The notes below the pieces were generated by a model. The model did not search any database. It had not been told where the DNA came from and was given only the letters and a program-made list of their open reading frames with translations. 64,000 bases of DNA. It comes from Sorghum bicolor. Its lineage: Eukaryota > Streptophyta > Magnoliopsida > Poales > Poaceae. A program made the translations under genes and the position numbers. The stretch's first letter is position 1, and the number at the start of each line of letters is the position of its first letter. Positions 1 through 10,176 of the stretch are shown here, one piece after another. The stretch lies in NCBI RefSeq assembly GCF_000003195.3, contig NC_012870.2, positions 2,513,501-2,577,500 on the forward strand. The letters run 5' to 3'.

Positions 1-2162
1 TCCGGCAAATATTCGTGTGCAGCCTTCCCCCATCTTCCAAGCTCCTCTTCATTTCTCAGGGCTAGGCCATACCGCGTAACAAAATATTCATTGCACTTCT
101 TAAAAGAGAACTCAACTATACCGGACACTGGTAGAGATCGAACGCCTTTGAACACACGATTGAAAGACTCAGAGGAGTTTGTTGTCATTATGCGATACCG
201 AAACCCACCCTCATCATATGCTAATGCCCACTTCGCTTTATTTTCCATCTGCTGATCTAACCATGCCTTGCCCGCTCGGTTCAACATCTTCTGTAGTTCC
301 GCCATTGTCTCCTTAAACTCATGTTCCGTACGTTTATTACAAAGTTCCTTTAACTTGTCTGCCACCTCCTTCTTCCGTTGACGGCGCCAGAAATTAGCGG
401 CAAAATGCCTCATGCACCAACGGTGCACTAGGGGTGGGTACCCATCAATGTGTTCACCGGCAGCATTAAGAATTCCAATGTGACGGTCCGATATCAAACA
501 AATGGTGCGAGAAGGACCAAGGACGTGAAGACGGAGCAGACGCATGAACCATGACCACGAATCATTGTTCTCCTCCTCTGCCAAAGCAAAAGCCAGTGGC
601 ACAATTTGATTCTCAGGGTCTACAGGAGCAGCCATCATCAATGTACCTCTGTATTTGCCGGTGAGGAACGTGCCATCAACTAGAACAACTGGCCGACAAT
701 ACTAAAATGCATGCTTACACTGATCAAAATACCAGAACACACGGTACAGAATATGCCTCAACGGGTTCTGAAGATAAAACCCTCCTGTGTATACGAACCA
801 TCTCATGCCAGGGTTGAAATGTTGCATTGCACACAAAATGCGTGGAACCCTGTTATAGGCTTCCTCCCAATTACCCCACCGAATTGCCAGGGCAATTTGC
901 TTTGCCCGCCATGCCTTTCCATATGTTACCTCATACCCAACAAAAGTGGCTATGGTCTCCTGCAAGAAAGACACCGATACGTCGTTGTCCGCATCTACAA
1001 GACCCAATATACGGCGAGCAAGGTACCGAGCCGTCAACTGGGGATGGTACCGTTTGCCCTTGTTAGTCTGGCATCTGTGCGGCTGCTCCACTGAAGTTAG
1101 CTTCCACTTCCCATCACTGGACCATTTCCGTGCATTCAACTTCCACGTGCACGGGAACCCTGCCTTGCATACTATTTGAAATTTTACCTCCTTGTCGGAA
1201 TGCCGAACCGTGTACGGCCTATGATGATATACAGCATAGTCCTGAAGGAACAACTTCATCTCAGACATCGTATTGAAAATCATTCCCTTCTTGAGTATTA
1301 CATTTTCATGGTTGTACAATGTTTCCTTACAAATCTGCAAACCCGTGTCAAAAACCGCCATATGCGACATGCTGACATCCATATAATTTGGAACACCGGT
1401 AAAGGGCAAGCCAGCCTCCCTCAGCTGTGTAAGCTCTGCCGATGTATAAGAGGGTGGTGCAACGTAAGGTTCCGCCTCTCTAACCCGAACCCATCCTTCA
1501 TATTCCTCTCCATCACCTGGATACCCTGTGGCTAAATTGCCCTGAGTCTGCGTTGCATGAAGTACCTCAAGCGGAACTCCTGAGGGCATGCCACGAACCG
1601 GTGCACACATGCCAGGTGAACCTACATCCTCATTTTCTGATTCCTCAGAATCAGAGCAAACATCATCACCAATCATTTCATCCTCTGCCGCCTCATTCTC
1701 CTCTTGTTCAAACTCGTCTACATCAAAATCATTTCTTATTTGACCAACTGGAGGAGATTGAACCCGCTCCTGCGTCCAATTACCATCCAAGTCCATACTC
1801 TCCATAGTTTGTTGGATCTGCACACCACAATCACCACCGTCGTCGAAGGACGGCTCCTCATTCTCAACAGTCTCCAACACCAACTCAGCCATGCCTACAT
1901 TCGAACCTTGGATGACCCTATTGTATCGGGACCACTCAGCTTGGTTGCACAAGTCCATCATCACATAGTGTGCCCTATTCTTTCCAACATCAAACCTACC
2001 CTTTAGTGTGAAAGCATCGCCAAACTTCAAACTCAAATGCTCACATAGATCACTAAAACTAGGGGGACCATCAAACCATTCCAAATCCTCAGACATATCC
2101 TCAAACTGACAATCCTCTCTCCTAACACTTCCTCCGTAAAAAACTCTTACACCGTAATCCAT
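1..2162 (-). pseudogene. MuDR-type (MULE) transposase, 5' part, broken by one stop
   Basis: This minus-strand gene encodes a Mutator-like element transposase, the enzyme that cuts and moves the DNA element. The start ATG is at 2162-2160. The first 486 codons give an acidic N-terminal region, then the DNA-binding plant MuDR region near residues 290-400 (motifs FPCTWKLNARKW and HRCQTNKGKRYH). An in-frame TAG at 704-702 interrupts the gene. The same frame then continues to the window edge through the MULE catalytic domain: VDGTFLTGKYRG at the first Asp, LISDRHIGIL at the second Asp, and a conserved RWCMRHFAANFW block. Because homology continues in one frame on both sides, the stop is best read as a nonsense mutation (a CAG or AAG codon is expected there), so this copy is probably inactive. 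The 3' end, including any SWIM zinc finger, lies outside the window. Confidence 0.88.
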
Positions 2163-2716
2163 CTACAAAACGATTTGACATCCGATCAACAACTAAGAAT
2201 TATGGTAGTACCAACCAATACGATAGTACTAATTACTACATTACTAACTAACTAACTAATGAACAAATTACTATCATAACTAACTAAATAACTTACATAA
2301 GTGAATTATTACCTCTACTAATATTAACTAACTAAATAAATAATGAACAAATTACTAACATAACTAACTAAATAACTTACATAAGTGAATTATTACCTAT
2401 ACTAATATTAACTAACTAACTAAATAATGAACGAATTACTAACATAACTAACTAAATAACTTACATAAGTAAATTAATACCTCTACTAATATAACTAACT
2501 AATAGACAAACTTAACAAAACTAACTAACAAACTTAATTACTAACTAAATTTGTATCTCTACTAATATAAACTAACAAAACTAATTAACAATTTAAATAA
2601 AAAATTTAGAAAAAAACTAACTAACAAACTTAATTACTAACTAAATTTGTATCTCTACTAATATAAACTAACAAAACTAATTAACAATTTAAATAAAAAA
2701 TTTAGAAAAAAAATAC
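2163..2716 (-). other. 5' leader intron of the MULE transposase, built of tandem repeats
   Basis: A donor (GAAG then GTATTTTTTT, minus strand, cut after 2717) and an acceptor (TTTTGTAG directly before the ATG, cut at 2163) define a 554-bp intron ending exactly at the start codon. The intron is AT-rich and repetitive. Three units of about 82 bp, rich in AACTAACTAAATAA, lie at about 2260-2500. A 96-bp unit occurs twice at about 2529-2711. The splice sites are seen in the sequence; use of the intron is inferred. Confidence 0.5.
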
Positions 2717-3250
2717 CTTCACGTCGGCTTGGAGCGGCCGAGGTAGGGGGCAGCGCACGGGCACGGGCCGAGCACGGGCCGAGGCCGGAGGGAGCCGAGG
2801 CAGGCGGCCCCGACCACGCACGGCCACCGGCGAGCACCGGGGACGCGGGGCACGGGCCGCGGGGTGCGGCGGGCGCGAGGCGCGGGACGCAGGCGGGGCG
2901 CGGGGCGGGCCTAGGCTGGCGCTGGCCGCGGCGAGCAGGCGGACGCGGGCGCGGCGGTCGCGGCTCGGCGGCGGTGCGACGCTGCGGCTGCGGGGAAGGG
3001 TGGGCACGGCGTGTGGACTGAAGGGGCGGGGCGGGCCGTTTTGTCAGGCCCAACCCCGCCATGATGCGCGGCGGGGAAGCCAAGCCCGCCATGATCCCCG
3101 GCGGGGTACCCAAACCCGCCATGGACCGTGGCGGGGTCCACGTAAGCATGGCCTCGCAGGTGGCCGCCACGTGGCGCTTCAACCCCGCCACCATGCATGG
3201 CGGGGTGCAGTGGTTTTGCCCCGCCATGCATGGTGGCGGGGCCAAACGGC
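2717..3250 (-). promoter_or_regulatory. GC-rich upstream region of the MULE with five palindromic units
   Basis: This GC-rich block lies upstream of the transposase. Five imperfect palindromes of 22-26 bp, consensus CCCCGCCatg(n)GGCGGGG, sit at 3054-3076, 3084-3106, 3114-3137, 3181-3206 and 3219-3241. Long open frames cross the block on both strands but are low-complexity Pro/Arg/Ala translations without a recognisable domain, so none is called as a gene. The block may hold the promoter, the noncoding first exon or transposase-binding sites, which would be inference. The element's terminal inverted repeat was not identified. Confidence 0.45.
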
Positions 3251-3706
3251 CTAGATTTGAAAATTTTTTAGGAAGCGGCATATTTTTGAAATTAGTTTTA
3301 AAAATGGGCTAAAAAAAAATCGACGACGAAGACGCCAATCTGATGAAGCCGTCTCCAGTCTGATAATAAACGTCTGAATGTCTGATTCGTGAGTCAAGCG
3401 CTGAGTTCTGAACTTTTGAACTGCAAACCTTCCGGTTTCATTCATGTTTGGACGCAACGCATGTGCTGGGTTGTTCACACTCCATAAAACCACAGGCTGG
3501 CACTTGGCAGCCATAAACCTGGCTAGTTCTCAGGAAAATGTTTAGCCATCAGCTGCTAGAAAAGAGTGGTCAAATCCTTATCAATCTGTCCAGACTGTGG
3601 TCAGCACTATAACCCACCTAATGACCACAATTCCACAAATACGAGAGCAGCTGACGCGCGAGGCTCGACCAACCATCTGCGTGCCTGATGAAAAGAAAGA
3701 AGAGCC
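3251..3706. other. No gene recognised
   Basis: This stretch between the MULE leader and the first MITE has mixed composition. No coding domain, RNA gene or repeat boundary could be identified. The outer end of the MULE may lie here. Confidence 0.4.
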
Positions 3707-3709
3707 TAG

Positions 3710-4180
3710 GGCCTTGTTTAGGCCTTGTTTAGTTCCAAAAAATTTTAGGAAATAGACACTGTAGCACTTTCGTTTGTATTTGACAAATATTGTTCAATCA
3801 TAGACTAACTAGGCTCAAAAGATTCATCTCGTCAATTTCAACCAAACTGTGCAATTAGTTTTTATTTTCGTCTATATTTAATACTCTCGATGTGACGGAG
3901 AATGTGAAAAATTTTGCAAAATTTTCTGGAAAGTAAACAAGGCCTTACTTCACCCTGAAAACCAAAAAGTTTTCAAGATTCATCGTCACATCGAATCTTG
4001 TGGCACATGCATGAAACATTAAATAAAAACGAAAATAAAAACTAATTACACAGTTTAGCTGTAAATCACGAGACGGATCTTTTGACCCTAGTTAGTCTAT
4101 GATTGAATAATATTTATCATAAACAAACAAAAGTGCTACAGTACCGAAAAACTTTTCATTTTTCGGAACTAAACAAGGCC
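3710..4180. mobile_element. Tourist-like MITE (outer copy, split by another MITE)
   Basis: The element starts GGCCTTGTTTA at 3710 and ends TAAACAAGGCC at 4180, flanked by TAG on both sides (3707-3709 and 4181-4183). Its inner edge resembles the copy at 36800-37041 (CACCCTGAAAACC). The element at 3721-3944 is inserted in its left inverted repeat. Without that insert it would be about 244 bp. TIR sequence and 3-bp duplications suggest the PIF/Harbinger (Tourist) group. Confidence 0.8.
3721..3944. mobile_element. Tourist-like MITE (inner, nested copy)
   Basis: A 224-bp element starting GGCCTTGTTTAGTTCC and ending AAACAAGGCC. TTA is duplicated at 3718-3720 and 3945-3947. The TTA belongs to the left inverted repeat of the outer element, so the order of insertion is clear. 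Confidence 0.85.
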
Positions 4181-4320
4181 TAGGAGCACATGGCCTCCTG
4201 CGACGAGGTTTTCAAAGAGAGACAAATGCTCCATCACATCACTGCACATGAGACGTGACATTGCTTGCAGGGCTCAGTAGCTCACTCCGTGTGAAGTTCC
4301 ATATGCAGTGGCTACGCCTA

Positions 4321-4592
4321 GGCCTTGTTTACTTGCAAAATATTTTGTAAAATATGAATATTACCAATTTTATTTATATTTGATAAATATTGTTTAATCA
4401 TAGAATAACTAGACTCAAAAAATTTGTCTCGTCAATTCTAAATAAAAATAAAAACTAATTACATAATTTATCTATAAATCATAAAATAAATCTTTTAAGG
4501 CTACTTACTTTATGTTTAAATAATATTTATCAAATAAAAATAAAAATGCTATACTATCAAAATCTAAAAAAAAGTTGGATCTAAACAAAGCC
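4321..4592. mobile_element. Tourist-like MITE
   Basis: It starts GGCCTTGTTTACTTGC and ends with an eroded CTAAACAAAGCC. The flanks are CTA and TTA. Its internal sequence matches the other GGCCTTG elements (AAAAACTAATTACA and similar blocks). Confidence 0.7.
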
Positions 4593-5797
4593 TTATTCAG
4601 TACATCCAACATATGTAAAACAAAACAAATCTCAGGAAGCAGCCATAAACGTGGGGCGCATAACGGAACGGGCCGCGTCAGCGAGTAGAGGCCTGCTGCA
4701 TTCAGATGACAGATGTTAGACCGACGGGCGACGGCGTGTGAACCGCATGAGAACTCGGCCATGTGCCACTGTTTCGTTCGATCAGAGTGTGCTGTGATTG
4801 CTGTAGCAGCAGCACGACGGATCGGCGTCGGTGCAGCCGCAGCTGTGGACTTCACTCACATAGGACTAGTGCAAAAGCGTGCTTGAGCTCCACTACGGGG
4901 TAGCAGCAAGCGCCACGAAAGTCTCGTAAAGCCGGGTCTTTTTTTCAGACAGGCGGTGACCGCGAGTATTTTCCAGCGGATCGCAAAGGCAGCATTGCGT
5001 CCGCCGGCCGAGGAGTGCAGAGAGAGACGAGGGCGGGAAAAAGGCGCGAGCAGAGCGTACGTTGCCGTGCCCTTCCCTTTGTCCGAACATCTTTCTGCTC
5101 GCCGTTCTGCTTGGCTCGGCATCGCTGATCGCCCTCGCAACTCTCTGAGTGCTGACTGCTGCTGTGTGTATTCTTCTCGCTGTCAGTACAAATATTCCTC
5201 TCTGGCAACGAGCCCAGCCACGCTGGAAGAACTCGCACTCACAGCTGGACCCGGACACGGGACACCGGATCGATCATGCTGCGTTACGCACAGTACGTGT
5301 TCGTGGCTCGGGTTCCGAGACGCCAAACCAAACCCCGTCCACCTTGGTGGCTTGGTCTGTCTGTCCAGGCCCCCCAACCCAACGGCACACGGATGATCCA
5401 TCCATCCACCCACCGCCGGCCACACTGTCAAACAAGATCGGACGAGCGCCGTGCACACGATCCGCCGCTCAGCTGCGGGCATGTGATCGTGCCGCAGCAC
5501 TAGATCCGTAGCTCTACACCTGTGGAGTACGTAGTGCACGGTAGTTGGTGGCAGTACTGCGCACGGTGGTAACAGTATTCCGTACACGGCGGCCGGCCGG
5601 CCGTCAGGTCAAATCGTTACAGCTGCGCAGGGAAACTCCAAGAGCTGGGGCGTCGGCAGGTCCTCGCGCAAGCGCAAGTGCCGCGAGCTGTGTGACTCTT
5701 GTTTGGCCGCTGGCTGCTGCTTGTTATACGCAACGACGAAAACTCACATGGCTATGGGACTGGCTAGTTGGACTGTTGGAGGATACTCATACTCTTA
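4593..5797. other. No gene recognised
   Basis: GC-rich sequence with several short overlapping open frames on both strands. None has a domain, start context or splice pattern that supports a gene. Confidence 0.4.
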
Positions 5798-6040
5798 GGC
5801 CTTGTTTAGATTAGAAACTTTTTGCATTTAGGTAGGGTGCTGTAGTATTTTTGTTTATATTTAGTAATTATATATTGTCTAATCATAAATTAATTAGGTT
5901 CAAATGATTCGTCTCGCAAATTATATACAAACTGTATAATCAGTTATTTTTTTTTATCTATATTCAATGTTTTATGTATGTTTCGATGTGTCAGAAAATC
6001 TTAAAATGTTTTTGATTTGTGGGTAAAACTAAACAATACC
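5798..6040. mobile_element. Tourist-like MITE
   Basis: A 243-bp element with left end GGCCTTGTTTAG and right end CTAAACAATACC. TTA is duplicated on both sides (5795-5797 and 6041-6043). Confidence 0.8.
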
Positions 6041-9000
6041 TTATATGGAGATATGGTCTACTACCCCGTCCCGTTTACCTTTACGAGGCTTCAACAACCC
6101 TGGTAACCTACTCCAGGGTCCAGCCGTCGAGGATAGAGCTGACCAACCTCGCAAATGATTGAAGCAGTGACACTAGCAAAGTGAGAGTTCTGAAGTGTAG
6201 TAATCATAGAGCTCAAAGTTGACCTGACCTCTGTACCCCGAGCCGCCGGTGGAAGAGCAGAGGCAGGTGTGGACCGAAGTAGTGCAGGCGCAGCCGCTCG
6301 ACCCAGCGTCGTGTGGCCTCGCGGCGAATGAATCCGCGAGAACCATTAACCAGACCAGCGGGGAGACGTGGAAGCCAAGACACGACAGACACGCACGTCG
6401 CGCTGGAGAGTTAACGCGCGCGCGCGGGTGCGTACAAGGAAACCGTTAGCCAGGCGACGGGTGGCACGGGACGCGACCTCGCCTCGCTCACCCACCACCA
6501 CCCAGAGACCCCCACATGCATGCGTGGGCATGGCGCGCGGTGGCCGCGCCCGGCAAGCGTACCGCGCGACGAGCTAAAGGCCGCCCCGAACCTGCCGTCG
6601 CCATCGCATTCACGGCTCGTCGGGGCACCCCACCGAAACAGCGAAAGCCCCCAACCGAAGCAAACCACACCGGTCTGCCACTCTGCCGTGCGATTTCCTC
6701 CGGAAAAGCCGGAAGCCGCGCGCTGTCCCTGGTCGTCGAGTGGGCGTCCCGCCGAGGCGTTGTGGGCGCTTTTGTTTGACCCGTGATCGCGCCCGCGTAG
6801 CAAGTCAGTACTGTACGTGGCCGCTCGGCGCGCGCCGGGGTGTCGCAGTCGCATTCACGTCTGAAGTTCTGACTAGTAGAGCTAATAACCGGCGTCCTGC
6901 CGGTAAGATCTTGTACATCCGCCGTGCCGATCGATGCAACGCCAGGCAGCCCCGTCCGGCAGGAGGGCGTATCCCGATTGAACTTGGCGTAGTACGTCCG
7001 GCATGCACTCGTGCACGTCACGCGCGAGAGCAGTGAAGAGGGATGGGGGCGTGCAGGGACAGGGAGAGGGGAGCCTGGACGTGACAAGGGAAGCTTCAAT
7101 TCTGGCGAGGCGCTTTGAAGGGCGGGTGCGGGACCAGCCACGTCCGACCGGAGCGTGTCAGCGACGCTGCAAGCCTGCAACGGGGCATGCATAGCATAGC
7201 ATAGCCTTGTGTGAGATCAGTTCGGTGCGCGCGGTTTTGAGGCGATCTGCTCGAGGCCGAGGTGGTGGGGACGACGTCATGGCCTCGGCCGTGAGCGGAG
7301 TCGTACGGAGAGCAGAGTAATGGTGGCGCGCCGTCGCGGATGTCGCCCGCCACGCACGGATCCGAGGCCTGGCTCCGCCCGGACGGGGCCGCGCGCCACC
7401 GAGCATTTCTTCGTCTGCGATCGAAAATCCACGCGTCTTCTTGTTGCGCTCGTGAACGAACGAGCGCTTTGGAAACTGGCATCAGAAAACGATACTGCAA
7501 GCCACGGTCCACGGCCGAAACTGTTTTTGTGGGTGTGGCGTCGGGCTAAACGCCCCCGTGACGCTAAGAAACACGCGACACTTCACTCCTAGTACCGGCG
7601 CAACCACCGTGAGAGCTAAGTCAGTGTCATTTGGTAGCTAGACGATTGATCAGCGCGTACGTGCAGCCAGTAAGCACGTGACGTGTCACGGCATTACTAG
7701 CACGTACGAGTGTACGACGACCCCGCGCTGCGCTGCGCATGCAGAGATGAAAGTTGGAGCCCGGCCTACCACTGCACTCCGCATCTACCACGAGCCGTCC
7801 ATGACCCAACAAATGAATCGCATCTGCTGCTGGCTGCTGCCATGGTTACTAGCTCGATCTGCATCGCCCGGCTGCATTGCATGCATGGTCAGATTTATTA
7901 GTTCACACACCAACCCTGGGTCTGTGTCTCTGCGGGTGACCAGGTCCACTCTAGCTACGTGGCACGTGTTTGAGGCTGCAATTCGCAGCCACACTGGTTT
8001 CCAATCATTGACGATGGGGAGGCCAGAGGCATAGGCATTGGCGACATGGCACGCGTACATAGTTGTAGCGATGCAAGTGCCGGTCACAATACGAGCTGTG
8101 CGCTGTATGTACTCCGCCCATGGCTATACAAAGCATGTTGATTCAGGTGCAGTCTGCAGAGTGCAGACAGTTGGTGCTTTTGGCACACGGCGTGCACTTG
8201 CAGGAGAGACGGACGGTTCTCGGCGAGCCGGCGGCGAAAGGGCGCGCGCCAGAGCTTTGCTTCCCTCCACATTTGAGGGCGTCGGCTTTTATTCGAACTC
8301 GCATGGCATTGCCGCATTGCCAATGGAGACTTTAACACCACCGCCCATCATAGTACTCGCGAAGGCGAAGGCGCGAAGCACACAGAAACGACCGGCCTGA
8401 GCGGAGCAAAAGCACTGGCCGCCGACGAAAAGAGACCCTCCGGCCGTCGGCAGGCAGCAGACAAGGGACCCTCCAAGAACATTGTGGAAAAAAGGAACAC
8501 GGCGTACTACCAAAAGCGGACCTGTCGAATTCACTCGCGCCGTCAGAGGAGGTAGCGAGAAGAATGGCCACCGCCCACCGGCCAGGAGCCCAGGAGAGCA
8601 GAGCAGAGGCTGAGACACAGCGCAGCGGCTGGCGCACAAGCACAACTTGCGATGGACGCAAAGCGCGGCGTGCGGCCAGCCAACCGACGGTCCACGGATA
8701 ACATACGTACGGGCGCGCGGATGGCCCAGCCCCTTTTGGTCTCCCCGCCACGGCGGGCGTGGCGCACTGGCGCCATCGTCGAGCCGAGAGCGAGAGCGTG
8801 CTTCCGTGACCGTGATATGCTTAGGCCTCGCCAGTCGCCACCGGCCAGGCCGTCCGCCTGCGTGCAGCCTGCAGCGTGCCTCCTGGTCCGGAGGAGCCCC
8901 GAATCATGGTGCCTCCGTTCGGATGATGGAGCCCCCCGGCACGGCAAGAGGAAAAAAAGGGCAGGACCGACCAAATGATCGGCCAAATCATGGGCTCGGG

Positions 9001-9474
9001 CAGCGGCGCAAACGCTGTGACCTGTGAGGAGGTCATCACTCAACAGTTTTGCTGTAGGAATGGTTTAGAAATGGAATGACTCCCGGATAGTTTAACTGAT
9101 TTTTGTGGAACTCCAAATGAATCCTGATATAGTAGGGGGAAAAAAAGATCGTTGTAAGTTAACCAGATTATTACCTGTGACTTCATATATGATTGATACC
9201 AATAATGCCAATAACTCTGTTGCTTCTCACTAATCCCGCACATTCATCCACAGTCGATTTTCTTCCCTCACCGTAGCTCGGATTCCTGCAGAATTGCCGA
9301 AATGACCATTAATTAAAACTTCACTGGCATGATCACAGGCCACTGTACGCGTGACGGTTTCCACTCGACAGCGCCGCGGCAAACGGCATCGAGTAGTGTG
9401 TACGGTGTACCGCTGCTACTCTGACGGTCTGACGCATGATCCGATCCAAACAGTGCCGTATACATACAAGATAA
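6041..9474. other. GC-rich intergenic stretch without recognisable gene
   Basis: About 3.4 kb, mostly GC-rich and CpG-rich from 6240 to 9030. Many overlapping open frames occur on all strands, as GC-rich DNA produces by chance, but no protein family is recognisable. Nothing resembling a tRNA, rRNA or microRNA hairpin was found by eye. It may include distal promoter sequence of the expansin or decayed exons. Confidence 0.4.
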
Positions 9475-9702
9475 GGCCTTGTTTAGTTCCAAAAAAATTT
9501 TGCAAAATTTTTCAGATTTCTTGTCACATCGAATCTTTAAACGCATGCATGGAGTATTAAATATAGATAAAAATAAAAACTAATTGCACAGTTTGGTCGG
9601 AATTGACGAGACGAATCTTTTAAGCCTAGTTAGTCTATGATTGGACAATTTTGTCAAATACAAACGAAAGTGCTACAGTGTCGATTTTCCAAAAAAATTG
9701 CC
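9475..9702. mobile_element. Tourist-like MITE with a damaged right end
   Basis: Left end GGCCTTGTTTAGTTCC, with the usual internal blocks (TCACATCGAATCTTTA, AGTGCTACAGTG). The right inverted repeat is shortened to a few bases ending GCC. TAA flanks both sides (9472-9474 and 9703-9705). Confidence 0.75.
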
Positions 9703-10046
9703 TAAAGAAAAGAATTCTAGAGTTAAGAAAACAATAATAAATACTAAAAAGTTGTAAAAGGAAAGGTCCCAACTGCCCTCCGTTTGCGTGAGGAGGCAGG
9801 CAAGAGGAGCAGTGCACTGGCAGCCTGGCACTGTAGCGGCTGCACGTACCACGCCATCAGCAGCTCACCGTCCCGGCATCAGCCGCTGAATCCGGGCAAT
9901 CAATCGCGCATTCCCCTCAAATCCTCCCCGGCCCGCGGCCTGCTCGGCTTCTCCTTTCACCGCGCGCTGTGGGCCGGCATTGCCTAGTAGACGCGTAGAC
10001 TACCCCCTCACAAGCAGAGGCCGCGCCCTGGTCTGCCTCGTGCCTT

Positions 10047-10054
10047 CATAAATA
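10047..10054 (+). promoter_or_regulatory. TATA box of the expansin gene
   Basis: CATAAATA lies about 125 bp upstream of the expansin ATG in a GC-rich, pyrimidine-rich context. The position is typical for a plant core promoter. The transcription start is inferred to be about 30 bp downstream. Confidence 0.5.
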
Positions 10055-10176
10055 CGACCCCGCCCTTCGCCATTCCCAGTCGCGCCTCCCACCGCTCCAC
10101 TCCCTGTGCCGCCGCTGCTGTTGCCACTCGCCTGCCTGGTGCGCTGCACTGACTCTGACAGCACTCAGGGAGAGAG

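Noticed and set aside
2658..3281. Long open frames on both strands across the GC-rich MULE leader
   Set aside because: Low-complexity Pro/Arg/Ala translations that run through palindromic repeats; no domain, and the frame runs across the proposed intron.
6041..9030. Many open frames of 60-230 codons on both strands
   Set aside because: They overlap in all frames, as expected of CpG-rich DNA, and show no family resemblance or splice structure.
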